Source: Flavobacteriaceae bacterium (GTDB lineage Bacteria > Bacteroidota > Bacteroidia > Flavobacteriales > Flavobacteriaceae). Taken from it: a stretch of DNA of 60,235 nucleotides. This document shows, in pieces, positions 1-9,058 of the stretch. How positions within the stretch are numbered: the stretch's first letter is position 1; every line of letters begins with the position of its first letter. Under the pieces are notes generated by a model, which was given only the letters and a program-made list of their open reading frames with translations, was not told where the DNA came from and did no database searches. The stretch covers positions 1-60,235 of the forward strand of contig JASBUG010000020.1 in NCBI GenBank assembly GCA_030148025.1, read 5' to 3'. A program made the position numbers and the translations under genes.

Positions 1-408
1 GAAGAATTGATGAGTTCTGGTCGTTTAAAACTAAAAAGTGACTCCACTTTAAACGGAAAACGTATTACGTTTCATGATCCTTGTTATTTAGGAAGAGCTA
101 ACGAGGTGTATGAAGCACCTAGAAATCTACTTAAAAGTTTAGGTGTTGATTTAGTAGAAATGAAACGTAACCGAAGTACAGCTTTATGTTGTGGTGCTGG
201 AGGAGCTCAAATGTTTAAAGAACCTGAAAAAGGTGATATGGATGTTAATGTTCTAAGAACCGAAGACGCGCTTCAAACAAACTCCAATATCATTGCTACA
301 GCATGCCCTTATTGCAATACGATGATGACTGATGGTGTAAAATTCAAGGAAAAAGAAGACAGTATAGAGGTTTTTGATATTGCTGAAATTATTTCTGAAA
401 GCATTTAG
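1..408 (+). CDS. (Fe-S)-binding protein, C-terminal part (HdrB/GlpC/LutA type), truncated by window start
   Basis: The frame is open from base 1, so this is the 3' end of a longer gene. About 135 residues are visible. They contain one complete CCG (cysteine-rich) domain: HDPCYLGRANEVYEAPR, then the signature CCGAGGAQMF, then CPYCNTMM near the C terminus. This arrangement of paired cysteines is that of the heterodisulfide-reductase B / GlpC / LutA domain, which holds a non-cubane Fe-S cluster and takes part in electron transfer between flavoprotein or ferredoxin partners and quinone or thiol acceptors. In flavobacteria such proteins of about 260 residues often follow a larger Fe-S partner; that partner, if present, lies outside the window. 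The family is clear, the substrate is not. Confidence 0.85.
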   Translation, partial: EELMSSGRLKLKSDSTLNGKRITFHDPCYLGRANEVYEAPRNLLKSLGVDLVEMKRNRSTALCCGAGGAQMFKEPEKGDMDVNVLRTEDALQTNSNIIATACPYCNTMMTDGVKFKEKEDSIEVFDIAEIISESI

Positions 409-444
409 AATAATTTTCCTACATTAGCAGCAAATCTAACAATT

Positions 445-1650
445 ATGAACCTCAAGCCTGTTTTTTTTACTGCAATTTTTCTTCTATCACTAAATCTTTT
501 TGCACAAAGTAAGTTTCAGAACGGTTATTATGTGACCAATAATGGAGATAGAGTTACCTGCCTAATTAAAAATGAAGATTGGAAATCTAGCCCTAAAAGC
601 TTTAGAATTAAAAGATCTGCGAATTCTGAAGCAGAAACCATTAATGTTTCTCTAGTTAAAGAGTTTGGTGTTGATAATAATCTTAAATATATTAAAAGAA
701 AGGTTGATGTAGATATATCGCCTTGGCGACTATCAGAGTTAAATTATGATAGTAATCCTGTCTGGGAAGAAAGAGAGGTTATGCTTGAAGTAATTGTGGA
801 AGGTGATGCCTCTTTATACTTTTATGAAGAAGCTGGCCTAAAGCGCTATTTCTATAATATTGGAAATGGAAAAGTAATACAATTAGTTTACAAAAAATAT
901 AAAACCTCAGAGTCTGCGATAGCAGAAAATAATAAGTTTAGGCAACAGATGTATAACTCATTTTATAAATGTGATAAACTTACTATGCAAGATTTTGAAG
1001 CTATTCGGTTTAATAGACCTTCTATGTCAAAATTGATAATAAAATATAACGACTGTAATGGTAGCGACACTAAGGTTATGTCCAATATTGATGGTGGTAT
1101 TGATTTTAATGTTAAGGCAAAAGTTGGTGTTTTCAATAATAGTATTGATTATCGTAGAAATTCTGGTCATCACGTTTATGCTGATTTTGGTTCTACTACT
1201 GGTTGGAGAATTGAACTTGAGGCTGAAGTTGTTTTACCGTTCAATAATGGTAAATGGGCCGCTTACTGGGGACTTGCTAAAAATAGTAATTTAGATATTG
1301 ATAAGGCAAAGTCGGGAAGAGAGTTTGGCTTTGAATATGCTGCAATTGAAGGCCTTCTAGGAATACGACATTATTTATTAATAAATGAAAAGTCAAAGGC
1401 CTCTGTAAAATTTGGTTACGTTATGGATTTTGCCTCAAAGTTTATAGTTAAAGACTCAAATGGAGGTATTATATGGGATGTGAATAAAATCTCGGGAAGT
1501 TTCAGTGGTGGTATTGGTTATCATTTCAAAGATTACAGCATTGAAGCAAATTATAACTTCAACAGAAGAACTGTAGAAGTGAATACACCTATATATAGTT
1601 CTGATAAAAATGTAAATCTATTTATTACTTTTGCATACAACATTTTTTAA
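445..1650 (+). CDS. Conserved flavobacterial exported protein, probable outer-membrane beta-barrel
   Basis: 401 residues starting with a Sec signal peptide (hydrophobic residues 5-18, cleavage near LFAQ|SK). The N-terminal region, roughly residues 25-70, carries NGYYVTNNGDRVTCLIKN, a motif I know from lineage-specific flavobacterial proteins that are often mis-labelled 'tRNA modification GTPase'; no GTPase motif is visible. From about residue 225 to the end, alternating hydrophobic/polar strands with Gly and aromatic residues, ending in ITFAYNIF, look like an outer-membrane barrel that closes with a terminal Phe. It lies 36 bases after the Fe-S protein on the same strand. The function is unknown; the envelope location is an inference. 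Confidence 0.7.
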   Translation: MNLKPVFFTAIFLLSLNLFAQSKFQNGYYVTNNGDRVTCLIKNEDWKSSPKSFRIKRSANSEAETINVSLVKEFGVDNNLKYIKRKVDVDISPWRLSELNYDSNPVWEEREVMLEVIVEGDASLYFYEEAGLKRYFYNIGNGKVIQLVYKKYKTSESAIAENNKFRQQMYNSFYKCDKLTMQDFEAIRFNRPSMSKLIIKYNDCNGSDTKVMSNIDGGIDFNVKAKVGVFNNSIDYRRNSGHHVYADFGSTTGWRIELEAEVVLPFNNGKWAAYWGLAKNSNLDIDKAKSGREFGFEYAAIEGLLGIRHYLLINEKSKASVKFGYVMDFASKFIVKDSNGGIIWDVNKISGSFSGGIGYHFKDYSIEANYNFNRRTVEVNTPIYSSDKNVNLFITFAYNIF

Positions 1651-1677
1651 GCACATTTAAAACTTAAATCAGTCGTC

Positions 1678-2163
1678 ATGCTAGTAGATTTTAGTACTTT
1701 ACCAGAAACATCACGTATTTGGATATATCAAGCTAATCGTTCTTTAACTGAAAATGAAATTAACGATATACAAGATAAATTAGATATATTTATTGAAAAC
1801 TGGACAGCTCATGGAAGTGATCTTCAAGCTGGATATCAGATTAAATATAAGCGATTTATAGTGTTAGGGTTAAATCAAAATTTAAACAAGGCTACAGGTT
1901 GTTCAATAGATGCATCAGTTCATTTTATTCAACAGTTAGAAAAAGAATACAATATTGATTTAATGGATAAAATGAATGTATCCTATAAACAAGGAGAATT
2001 CATTGCTTATAAATCATTGTCTGATTTTAGAAAAATGGCAAAAGACAAAGCGGTCTCAAAAAATACCATTGTGTTTAATAATTTGGTGGCTAATAAAGCC
2101 GAGTATCTAGAAAATTGGGAAGTCCCAGCTAAAGATAGTTGGCATAGTAGATTTTTAAACTAG
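1678..2163 (+). CDS. Small conserved Bacteroidota protein (often mis-annotated as ABC transporter ATPase)
   Basis: 161 residues, soluble, with no signal peptide or membrane segment. It begins with LVDFSTLPETSRIWIYQANR and contains WTAHGSDLQAGYQIKYKRF and a GCSIDASVHFIQ segment around residues 79-90. These features mark a single-domain family common in Bacteroidota. It is frequently called 'ABC transporter ATPase' in databases, but I see no Walker A, signature or Walker B motif, so that name is not supported. The gene starts 27 bases after the preceding envelope gene and may be cotranscribed with it. No function can be given. Confidence 0.75.
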   Translation: MLVDFSTLPETSRIWIYQANRSLTENEINDIQDKLDIFIENWTAHGSDLQAGYQIKYKRFIVLGLNQNLNKATGCSIDASVHFIQQLEKEYNIDLMDKMNVSYKQGEFIAYKSLSDFRKMAKDKAVSKNTIVFNNLVANKAEYLENWEVPAKDSWHSRFLN

Positions 2164-2286
2164 GAAGACTGTTAATTATCTTGGTTATAAAACTATCTTA
2201 AAGTCCTTCAGACTTCGTCTTAAAAACATTATTTTGGCATAGTTTTTAGTTTATTGCTACTAGCAATATTTAATTAATCCCAAACT

Positions 2287-5202
2287 ATGCGCATAATAAC
2301 TTTACTGATTGTATCTGTTTGTTGTAATTTCTTGTCAATTGCACAACAAAACCACCCATTAAAAACTAATGATGCTGAAAAACAGCAAAAATGGGTTGAT
2401 AGTGTATATCAGTCGATGAATCTTAAAGAGAAAATTGGCCAATTGTATATGGTACAAGTATTTTCTAATCAAGATGCAAACACTAAGGCTAAAATTGTAA
2501 AGCTTATAAAAGAGCAGCATATTGGTGGTTTGATATATTCTAAAGGTGGTCCCGTACGACAAGCATTATTAAATAACGAATTGCAAGCCATATCCAAATT
2601 ACCAATGTTAATAGGTATGGATGCAGAATGGGGTCTAAATATGCGTTTAGACTCTACTTATGCGTTCCCTTGGAATATGACTTTAGGTGCTGTTAAAGAC
2701 CTAAAATTAATTGAACAAACAGGCAAACATATTGGAGAACATTGTAAGCGTTTAGGAGTGCATTTTAATTTTGCTCCAGTAGTTGATATTAACACAAACC
2801 CAAATAATCCAATTATTGGTAATCGTTCATTTGGAGAAGATAGAGATAATGTAACTGCAAAAGCTTCAGCATTTATGAAGGGAATGCAATCAACCGGAGT
2901 TCTTGCTAATGCAAAACACTTTCCAGGTCATGGAGATACAGAAACAGATTCTCATAAAACATTGCCTACTATTAAATTTAGTGAGAAACGTATAGATTCT
3001 ATAGAATTATATCCGTACAAAAAGCTTATTAAAGAAGGGTTATCTAGTGTAATGGTTGCGCATTTAAATGTTCCGAGCTTAGAATCTAGATCAGGATTTC
3101 CATCATCTTTATCTGAAAATATAATCACTAATATCTTAAAAGATTCTCTTAGTTTCAATGGATTGATTTTTACAGATGCTTTAAGTATGAAAGGTGTTTC
3201 TAACTACGACGAAACAGGTGCCATAGATTTGGCGGCATTTAAAGCTGGAAATGATGTCATGCTAATGAGTGAAGATGTTGAAGTTGGAATAGCTAAGTTA
3301 AGTGAGGCCTATGAAAATGGTAGTATTACAGAAGAACGATTGGCACATTCTGTAAAAAAAGTATTGATGGCAAAATATAAAGTTGGACTAAACAATTACA
3401 AACCTATTGGTACTCATAATTTGGTTGAAGATTTGAATAGAGATAAAGACGACCTATTATATGCGCAATTAATTGAAAATGCAATAACAGTTGTAAAAAA
3501 CAAATCAGACCTGTTGCCATTAAGAAGTCTTGAAACAAAATCTATTGCGTATGTTAAATTAGGTGATGATGATGGTAATACGTTTCTTAACGAACTAAAG
3601 AAATATGGTAAAGTTCATGAAATAAGTTCTGACAACTTAGATGGTCTTATTGGAAAATTGAATAATTACAACACAGTTATTGTTGGTTTCCATAAATCGA
3701 ACGCCAACCCATGGAAAGGGTATAAATTCACAAATAAAGAGCTTGTTTGGTTATATGAAATTGCCAGAACCAACACTACTATTTTAAGTGTATTTGCTAA
3801 ACCATACGCATTATTAGATCTTAAAACAGACGCCAATATAAATAGTATTGTAGTATCATATCAAAATAGTGTTTTAGCACAACAAAAAGCAGCTCAGTTA
3901 ATTTTTGGAGCTATTCCAGCAAAAGGAATGCTACCAGTTAGTTCTGGTAATCATTTTAAAGTTGGTGATGGAATTACATTTCCAGCCATTAGTCGGTTAA
4001 GTTATGGCTTACCAGAAAGTGTTGGAATGAGCTCTGAGCGTTTAGCAAAGCTAGATTCTGTTGCACAATATGCAGTAGATTCTTTAATGACTCCTGGTAT
4101 TCAGCTTTTAGTAGCTAGAAAAGGAAAAGTAGTCTACAATAAAAACTTTGGTAAACACACATATAAAGGTAATCGGAAAGTTAAAAATTCTGACATATAT
4201 GATGTAGCTTCTCTAACTAAAATATTAGCAACACTACCATTGGTAATGGAACTCGAGGAAAACGGTATTATAAGTTTAGACAGCAAGTTGTCTGATATAT
4301 TACCTGAATACAAGAACACCAATAAAAAAGATGTGACTATAAAAAAAATGTTATCACATTATGCTCAGCTTAAACCATGGATTCCTTTTTATGTGAATAC
4401 TCTGGATTCTATTACTAAAAAACCTAACCCAAAATATTATAGAAAAAAGCGCAGTAAAGCATTTAATATTGAAGTGGCCAATAATTTGTTTTTAAGATCT
4501 GATTATCAAGACTCTATTCAGGAAATTATTAAGGAAAGTGATATGTTGGAACGATTACGTTACAGATATAGTGACCTTCCATATTACATTTTAAAGAAAT
4601 TTATTGAAAAGCATTACGACCAACCCTTGGATAAATTGGTACAACAACGGTTTTACAAATCTTTAGGTGCAAATTACACGCTGTATAAGCCCAGAGAACG
4701 ATTTAGTAATACGCAAATAGTACCAACTGAAGTAGATGATTATTTTCGATACCAAACCATTCACGGCCATGTGCATGATATGGGAGCAGCGATGCAAAAA
4801 GGTGTTGGTGGACATGCAGGAGTTTTTAGTAATGCAAATGATGTAGCTAAGTTGATGCAAATGTATTTACAGAAAGGATATTACGGAGGTAAACGATATT
4901 TTAAAACTTCTACTTTAGATAAGTTTAATGAATGTTATTATTGTGAGAGTGATAATAGGAGAGGTGTGGGATTTGATAAACCCCAGCTAGATGATGAAGG
5001 CCCAACTTGTGGTTGTGTATCAATGACAAGTTTTGGACATTCTGGTTTTACAGGAACTTATGCATGGGCAGATCCAGAAGAGGATATAGTTTATGTGTTC
5101 TTAGCTAATAGAACCTACCCTAAAGCTGGTAAAAACTTATTATTAAGAGAAAATATTAGAACAGAAATTCAACGCTTGATTTACGAAGCAATAGATGAAT
5201 AA
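2287..5202 (+). CDS. Glycoside hydrolase family 3 (NagZ-like) fused to a beta-lactamase-fold serine hydrolase
   Basis: 971 residues with a signal peptide (residues 1-20, ending SIAQQ). Residues about 30-370 form a GH3 beta-N-acetylglucosaminidase domain: the NagZ signature KHFPGHGDTETDSHKTLP spans 210-227 and includes the His/Asp catalytic dyad region, and the nucleophile is probably Asp297 in FTDALSMKG. Residues about 375-570 resemble the GH3 C-terminal domain. Residues about 575-970 are a class-C beta-lactamase/esterase fold with SxxK at Ser642-Lys645, YSD at 761-763 and HSGFTG late in the chain. The protein should act in the periplasm or at the cell surface on peptidoglycan-derived muropeptides, with the hydrolase domain perhaps acting on peptide or acyl groups. 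Its stop codon overlaps or abuts the next gene, bshA. This fusion is known in Bacteroidota. Confidence 0.9.
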   Translation: MRIITLLIVSVCCNFLSIAQQNHPLKTNDAEKQQKWVDSVYQSMNLKEKIGQLYMVQVFSNQDANTKAKIVKLIKEQHIGGLIYSKGGPVRQALLNNELQAISKLPMLIGMDAEWGLNMRLDSTYAFPWNMTLGAVKDLKLIEQTGKHIGEHCKRLGVHFNFAPVVDINTNPNNPIIGNRSFGEDRDNVTAKASAFMKGMQSTGVLANAKHFPGHGDTETDSHKTLPTIKFSEKRIDSIELYPYKKLIKEGLSSVMVAHLNVPSLESRSGFPSSLSENIITNILKDSLSFNGLIFTDALSMKGVSNYDETGAIDLAAFKAGNDVMLMSEDVEVGIAKLSEAYENGSITEERLAHSVKKVLMAKYKVGLNNYKPIGTHNLVEDLNRDKDDLLYAQLIENAITVVKNKSDLLPLRSLETKSIAYVKLGDDDGNTFLNELKKYGKVHEISSDNLDGLIGKLNNYNTVIVGFHKSNANPWKGYKFTNKELVWLYEIARTNTTILSVFAKPYALLDLKTDANINSIVVSYQNSVLAQQKAAQLIFGAIPAKGMLPVSSGNHFKVGDGITFPAISRLSYGLPESVGMSSERLAKLDSVAQYAVDSLMTPGIQLLVARKGKVVYNKNFGKHTYKGNRKVKNSDIYDVASLTKILATLPLVMELEENGIISLDSKLSDILPEYKNTNKKDVTIKKMLSHYAQLKPWIPFYVNTLDSITKKPNPKYYRKKRSKAFNIEVANNLFLRSDYQDSIQEIIKESDMLERLRYRYSDLPYYILKKFIEKHYDQPLDKLVQQRFYKSLGANYTLYKPRERFSNTQIVPTEVDDYFRYQTIHGHVHDMGAAMQKGVGGHAGVFSNANDVAKLMQMYLQKGYYGGKRYFKTSTLDKFNECYYCESDNRRGVGFDKPQLDDEGPTCGCVSMTSFGHSGFTGTYAWADPEEDIVYVFLANRTYPKAGKNLLLRENIRTEIQRLIYEAIDE

Positions 5203-5206
5203 AAAT

Positions 5207-6343
5207 ATGAGAATAGGAATTGTGTGTTACCCTACCTTTGGAGGTAGTGGCGTGGTGGCTACAGAATTAGGTTTAGAACTGTCAAAACGTGGTCATGAGA
5301 TTCATTTTATAACCTATAGTCAACCAGTTAGGTTAGACCTTCTTAATCATAATGTACATTTTCATGAAGTTAATGTGCCTGAGTATCCTTTATTTCATTA
5401 CCAACCATATGAACTTGCGCTATCTAGTAAATTAGTTGATATGGTTAAACTTCATAAAATAGATGTGCTACATGTACACTATGCGATTCCTCATGCATAT
5501 GCTGCGTATATGGCCAAGAAGATGTTACATGAAGAAGGTGTTAGGTTGCCAATAGTAACCACGCTACACGGTACTGATATTACGCTAGTTGGAAGCCATC
5601 CGTTTTACAAAACAGCGGTAGAGTTTAGTATCAATAAATCGGACGCCGTAACCTCTGTATCACAAAGTTTAAAAGATGATACATTGCGCCTGTTTAACAT
5701 TACTAACAATATTCAAGTAGTGCCAAACTTCATTGATTTAGAACGTCATGAGCATCATTTTACAGATTGTCAACGCGCTATGATGGCCGAGGATAATGAA
5801 CGTATCCTCACCCATATAAGTAATTTTAGACCAGTTAAACGTATAGAAGACATAATAAGAGTATTCTATAATGTCCAAAAAGAAATTCCTGCTAAGCTTA
5901 TGATGGTTGGAGATGGTCCAGAAAAGGAACCTGCAGAGCAGCTATGTTTAGAATTAGGAATTGAGGATAAAGTGATATTTTTTGGAAAAAGTCATGAAAT
6001 TGATAAAATTTTATGCTTTAGTGATTTATTCCTATTACCATCTGAAACAGAAAGTTTTGGATTAGCAGCTTTAGAAGCAATGGCTTCTGGAGTTCCAGTA
6101 ATATCAAGCAATACAGGAGGAATTCCCGAGGTAAATAAACATGGTGTTTCGGGCTTTTTAAGCAACGTTGGTGATATTGAAGATATGACACGTAATGCAC
6201 TTAAAATCCTTAGAGATGATACTACTTTGGATAGCTATAAAATAAACTCCAAATCTGAAGCCTTAAATTTTGATATTCACGCAATTGTACCAAAATACGA
6301 AGCTATATACAGACAAGCTTTAGAAAGTTGTTTATCCATTTAG
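5207..6343 (+). CDS. bshA: N-acetyl-alpha-D-glucosaminyl L-malate synthase (bacillithiol biosynthesis)
   Basis: A GT4 glycosyltransferase that joins GlcNAc from UDP-GlcNAc to L-malate, the first step of bacillithiol synthesis in the cytoplasm. The diagnostic N terminus MRIGIVCYPTFGGSGVVATE is present, followed by LHGTDITLVGSHP and the GT4 donor-site block ETESFGLAALEAMASGVPVI. I chose the ATG at 5207 because known BshA proteins start at this Met. An in-frame ATG at 5195 would add four residues and overlap the GH3 gene by eight bases. The gene is translationally close-coupled to the GH3 fusion, so GlcNAc salvage and use may be linked. Its presence implies that bacillithiol is the low-molecular-weight thiol here, which matters for reading the GshB-like gene at 12.9 kb. 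Confidence 0.95.
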   Translation: MRIGIVCYPTFGGSGVVATELGLELSKRGHEIHFITYSQPVRLDLLNHNVHFHEVNVPEYPLFHYQPYELALSSKLVDMVKLHKIDVLHVHYAIPHAYAAYMAKKMLHEEGVRLPIVTTLHGTDITLVGSHPFYKTAVEFSINKSDAVTSVSQSLKDDTLRLFNITNNIQVVPNFIDLERHEHHFTDCQRAMMAEDNERILTHISNFRPVKRIEDIIRVFYNVQKEIPAKLMMVGDGPEKEPAEQLCLELGIEDKVIFFGKSHEIDKILCFSDLFLLPSETESFGLAALEAMASGVPVISSNTGGIPEVNKHGVSGFLSNVGDIEDMTRNALKILRDDTTLDSYKINSKSEALNFDIHAIVPKYEAIYRQALESCLSI

Positions 6344-6394
6344 ATTTTAATCTTTTATTTTTTTAACTTTCCGTTCATTAAAAAAACTAACTAA

Positions 6395-7804
6395 ATGAAC
6401 AGAAAGGACTTTTTAAATTTAAGTACAAGAGCAGCTATTTTTTTAGGTGTATCTCCAGCATTGATAGGTTGTAAAAATGAAGAAGATGCTAAAATTGAAG
6501 CAGATAAAGCTTCAGAAATGTTAGCAGTTTCAAAAGCCATGGGAACAGCCGTTGGATTAACTTCAGAACCAATACCTAAAGTTAAAGTAGGTATGATTGG
6601 GATGGGAAACAGAGGAAGTGTTCTTATCCAGATGTTTGAATACCTTATAAAAAATAATTACGCCGAAATTGTGGCCCTTTCTGATCTAAAAGAAGATAAG
6701 GTCAACAAAAATAATGAGTATTTAAAGACCATTCAACCAAAAGGAGCTGACCTTTACTTTGGTAATGATACTGAATGGAAAAAAGTTGCCGATCGTGATG
6801 ATGTAGATCTTTTAATTATTGCAACGCCATGGAATTATCATACAGAGATGTGTGTATATGGTATGGAGAAAGGTAAGCATGTAGGTTGTGAGCAGCCTTT
6901 GGCAATGACCTTAGAAGATTGTTGGAAACTTATAGAAGTAGCAGAGCGCACTAAAAAGCATTGTATGTATATGGAGAACTGTTGCTACAATGGAGAGGAG
7001 CTTTGGGTACTTAATATGATAAACGAAGGTGTATTTGGAGATGTAAATCATGCTGAAGGAGCTTATATACACGATCTTAGAAAACATATGTTACACGATA
7101 CATATTACGAAAATCAGTGGCGTATAAAACATCATGAAGTAAAGAATGGTAATTTTTACACTGGTCATGGTTTAGGTCCTGTGAGTTTCTATATGGATAT
7201 TGGAAGAGGAGATAACTACGATTATTTGGTTAGTATGAGTTCTAAAGAGCAAAGCCTAAGTGAAGCAGCTAAGAACAGTGATTATCCAGTTAAAAAATTT
7301 GCTTGTGGTGACATGAATACTACATTAATAAAGACGAAATTAGGCAGGACTATAATGCTGCAGTTTGATACTCATACAGGACGCCCATATTCACGATTAA
7401 ATACAGTTACAGGAACCAAGGCGGTGCATCAAGGGTATCCATCGCGTTTATATATTGGTCATGAAGAGTTACAATGGGGACATCGTTGGTTAAGTGATGA
7501 AAAATATAAAGAATACAGAGATACATATGATCATCCGCTTTGGAAAAAGCTTCGAGAGCAAATTGATGCTAAAGCAGTAGGGCATGGAGGCATGGACTTT
7601 GTAATGATATACAGATTAATTAGATGCTTGAATCAAGGCTTACCTTTAGATATTAATTTGTATGACAGTGTGTTATGGAGCGCCATTACACCTCTAAGTG
7701 AACTTTCTGTGTCTAATGAAAGTCAGCGTACTGTAATCCCAGATTTTACTGGAGGTACATGGAAAACACCTAGAAAAAATGAAGTGCTAAGAGAGATTAT
7801 ATAA
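6395..7804 (+). CDS. Gfo/Idh/MocA family oxidoreductase, glycoside hydrolase family 109-like
   Basis: 469 residues. The N terminus has an Arg-rich start (MNRKDFLNLSTRAAIFLG) and a possible lipobox (ALIGC), consistent with export as a lipoprotein or a degenerate Tat substrate. A Rossmann fold begins at VKVGMIGMGNRGS (about residues 64-76), and the dinucleotide-binding core contains the motif CEQPLAMTLEDC and MENCCYNGEE. These are typical of GH109 alpha-N-acetylgalactosaminidase-like enzymes, which use tightly bound NAD to cleave glycosides by an oxidation/elimination mechanism. The substrate cannot be read from sequence. The gene is monocistronic or the last of a plus-strand run, with a strong terminator 23 bases downstream. 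Confidence 0.85.
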   Translation: MNRKDFLNLSTRAAIFLGVSPALIGCKNEEDAKIEADKASEMLAVSKAMGTAVGLTSEPIPKVKVGMIGMGNRGSVLIQMFEYLIKNNYAEIVALSDLKEDKVNKNNEYLKTIQPKGADLYFGNDTEWKKVADRDDVDLLIIATPWNYHTEMCVYGMEKGKHVGCEQPLAMTLEDCWKLIEVAERTKKHCMYMENCCYNGEELWVLNMINEGVFGDVNHAEGAYIHDLRKHMLHDTYYENQWRIKHHEVKNGNFYTGHGLGPVSFYMDIGRGDNYDYLVSMSSKEQSLSEAAKNSDYPVKKFACGDMNTTLIKTKLGRTIMLQFDTHTGRPYSRLNTVTGTKAVHQGYPSRLYIGHEELQWGHRWLSDEKYKEYRDTYDHPLWKKLREQIDAKAVGHGGMDFVMIYRLIRCLNQGLPLDINLYDSVLWSAITPLSELSVSNESQRTVIPDFTGGTWKTPRKNEVLREII

Positions 7805-7826
7805 AGTAAATAAGTATTAAGTTAGT

Positions 7827-7859
7827 ATAGCAACACAATTAATTGTGTTGCTATTTTTT
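7827..7859 (+). terminator. Rho-independent terminator after the GH109-like gene
   Basis: A perfect 14-bp inverted repeat (ATAGCAACACAATT / AATTGTGTTGCTAT) is followed by a run of T on the plus strand. It separates the plus-strand GH109-like gene from the convergent lipoprotein gene, whose stop codon lies in the T-run. Confidence 0.85.
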
Positions 7860-8349
7860 AATAGTTTGCAAAATGCGTATGTACAATACGTACTTGGTTA
7901 TTCGGGTTTCGTTTTAATACAAATGTAACAGGCCCTTGTTGAACACTATCTTTACTAATAGCTTTATCGCCAAAATACCAAATGGCTCCAACCATTGCAG
8001 TTTCACCATAAATATTAGTTGTTATATTTTCTAGCCAAAGGGATTTTTCAGGTGTTTTGCCACCATCGGTAAAGCCAAAAGCTTCATGATGTGGTTTCAT
8101 TTTAGAGAACCCTTGAATCAATCCTTTTTTCTCTGAAGAAAAATATGTTAACTCTTCAGAGGTAATAAAAATATCATCGAGTAAGTTTAAATCATATGTT
8201 TTCCACAATGTTAGCCATGTGTCAATTATTGCTTCAGTTTCTTCTTGATTTATATTATTCTTCTGCAATTGCTTATTAGTGTTTTCATCTTGTTTGCAAC
8301 TGGTGAATAGTATGCAAAGCATTAGTAAGGTAAGTGAAAAGTATCTCAT
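7858..8349 (-). CDS. NTF2/SnoaL-like lipoprotein
   Basis: 163 residues from the ATG at 8349; the same frame is open to a TTG at 8376, but the ATG is followed directly by a good lipoprotein signal (hydrophobic stretch, then LFTSCK), so I prefer it. The mature part is about 140 residues with the pattern of an NTF2-like alpha+beta cone: EETEAIIDTWLTLWKTYDL at the start, then MVGAIWYFG and GPVTFVLKR strands and a terminal VRIVHTHFANY. Members of this fold bind or isomerise small molecules or serve as accessory domains; no specific activity can be named. It is probably anchored to the outer or inner membrane. Confidence 0.75.
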   Translation of the reverse strand: MRYFSLTLLMLCILFTSCKQDENTNKQLQKNNINQEETEAIIDTWLTLWKTYDLNLLDDIFITSEELTYFSSEKKGLIQGFSKMKPHHEAFGFTDGGKTPEKSLWLENITTNIYGETAMVGAIWYFGDKAISKDSVQQGPVTFVLKRNPNNQVRIVHTHFANY

Positions 8350-8415
8350 TTTTAATTGGTTAATTAATTTATGCAACTAATTTAAAAAAAATCATTTACC
8401 AAAAACTATTATTTA

Positions 8416-8634
8416 TTAATCTGATAAGACTTCGCAAAAAAAGCCTTTTTGAGTAACTAGATTAATAATATCGCTTTCTGAGGTGTTTTCTTGTGTATTT
8501 ACCTTTAAAACCTTATCTACATCTTCAATATCTATAGACCATTTTAATATGTTTGTGTTTTCTTTAAACACTGGAATGATAAATTCAAGGCTTTCTATAG
8601 TTAAAATATTTGTTTTGAATATATGTAAATTCAT
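8416..8634 (-). CDS. Small heavy-metal-associated-like (HMA-fold) protein
   Basis: 72 residues, cytoplasmic. The pattern beta-alpha-beta-beta-alpha-beta (MNLHIFKTNI, ESLEFIIPVFKEN, ILKWSIDIEDVDKVLKV, SESDIINLVTQKGFFCEVLSD) matches the ferredoxin-like HMA fold, but the usual CxxC metal site is absent, so metal binding is not supported. It is the third gene of a tight minus-strand operon after an ECF sigma factor and a membrane protein, with 12 bases to the latter. Its position suggests a role tied to the sigma factor; this is inference. Confidence 0.65.
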   Translation of the reverse strand: MNLHIFKTNILTIESLEFIIPVFKENTNILKWSIDIEDVDKVLKVNTQENTSESDIINLVTQKGFFCEVLSD

Positions 8635-8646
8635 TGTAATAATTAT

Positions 8647-9054
8647 TTAGGATTCTTCTAAGTCTTCCTCGTGTATAGAAGAAGACTCCGTTTGTCTAGC
8701 AACATATTGGCTATAAAGTTCATCTCCTTCTTCTTTCCAGAATTTGTCATAGTAACGCCATTTAGAGAATTTAGATTTAGAATCATGCTTTCTATCATCC
8801 CTGCATTTTTTTGAAGACCCACTACTGCTGCATCCACCAAGTAATATCTTAAATAATATAAAAAGACCAACTCCTTGCCAGTAAGTTATAGTAGGTAAAC
8901 CAAATAACTCTGGCATTAACCAGTTCCATAACCATAGGATTACAAATCCAAATAGGATTGCTAATCCAGTTATTCCTATAATTCCAAGAATTACTAGTGC
9001 CACTATTTCTCCTGGAGATCTTCCTCTAAGTTTATGACTAAAAAAATTCGACAT
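8647..9054 (-). CDS. Two-TM membrane protein in ECF sigma operon
   Basis: 135 residues. Two hydrophobic stretches are visible at about residues 16-45 and 55-75, separated by a short loop containing LPTITYWQG. A cysteine/serine-rich junction (GGCSSSGSSKKC) and a charged hydrophilic tail with many Lys, Arg and Glu follow. The gene begins four bases after the sigma-factor stop codon, so cotranscription is nearly certain. The position is that of an anti-sigma factor, but no zinc-binding anti-sigma motif is present. I can say only that it is a membrane partner candidate. Confidence 0.65.
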   Translation of the reverse strand: MSNFFSHKLRGRSPGEIVALVILGIIGITGLAILFGFVILWLWNWLMPELFGLPTITYWQGVGLFILFKILLGGCSSSGSSKKCRDDRKHDSKSKFSKWRYYDKFWKEEGDELYSQYVARQTESSSIHEEDLEES

Positions 9055-9058
9055 TGTG

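Noticed and set aside
1058..1294. Hydrophobic frame inside the exported protein gene
   Set aside because: It is a shifted reading of the real gene at 445-1650 and the hydrophobicity arises from AT-rich codons.
1678..2163. ABC transporter ATPase
   Set aside because: Homologues carry this name, but no Walker A, Walker B or signature motif is visible.
2189..2246. Possible terminator upstream of the GH3 gene
   Set aside because: Short AAAACTAT/ATAGTTTT arms lie 40 bases apart and no T-run follows; too weak to call.
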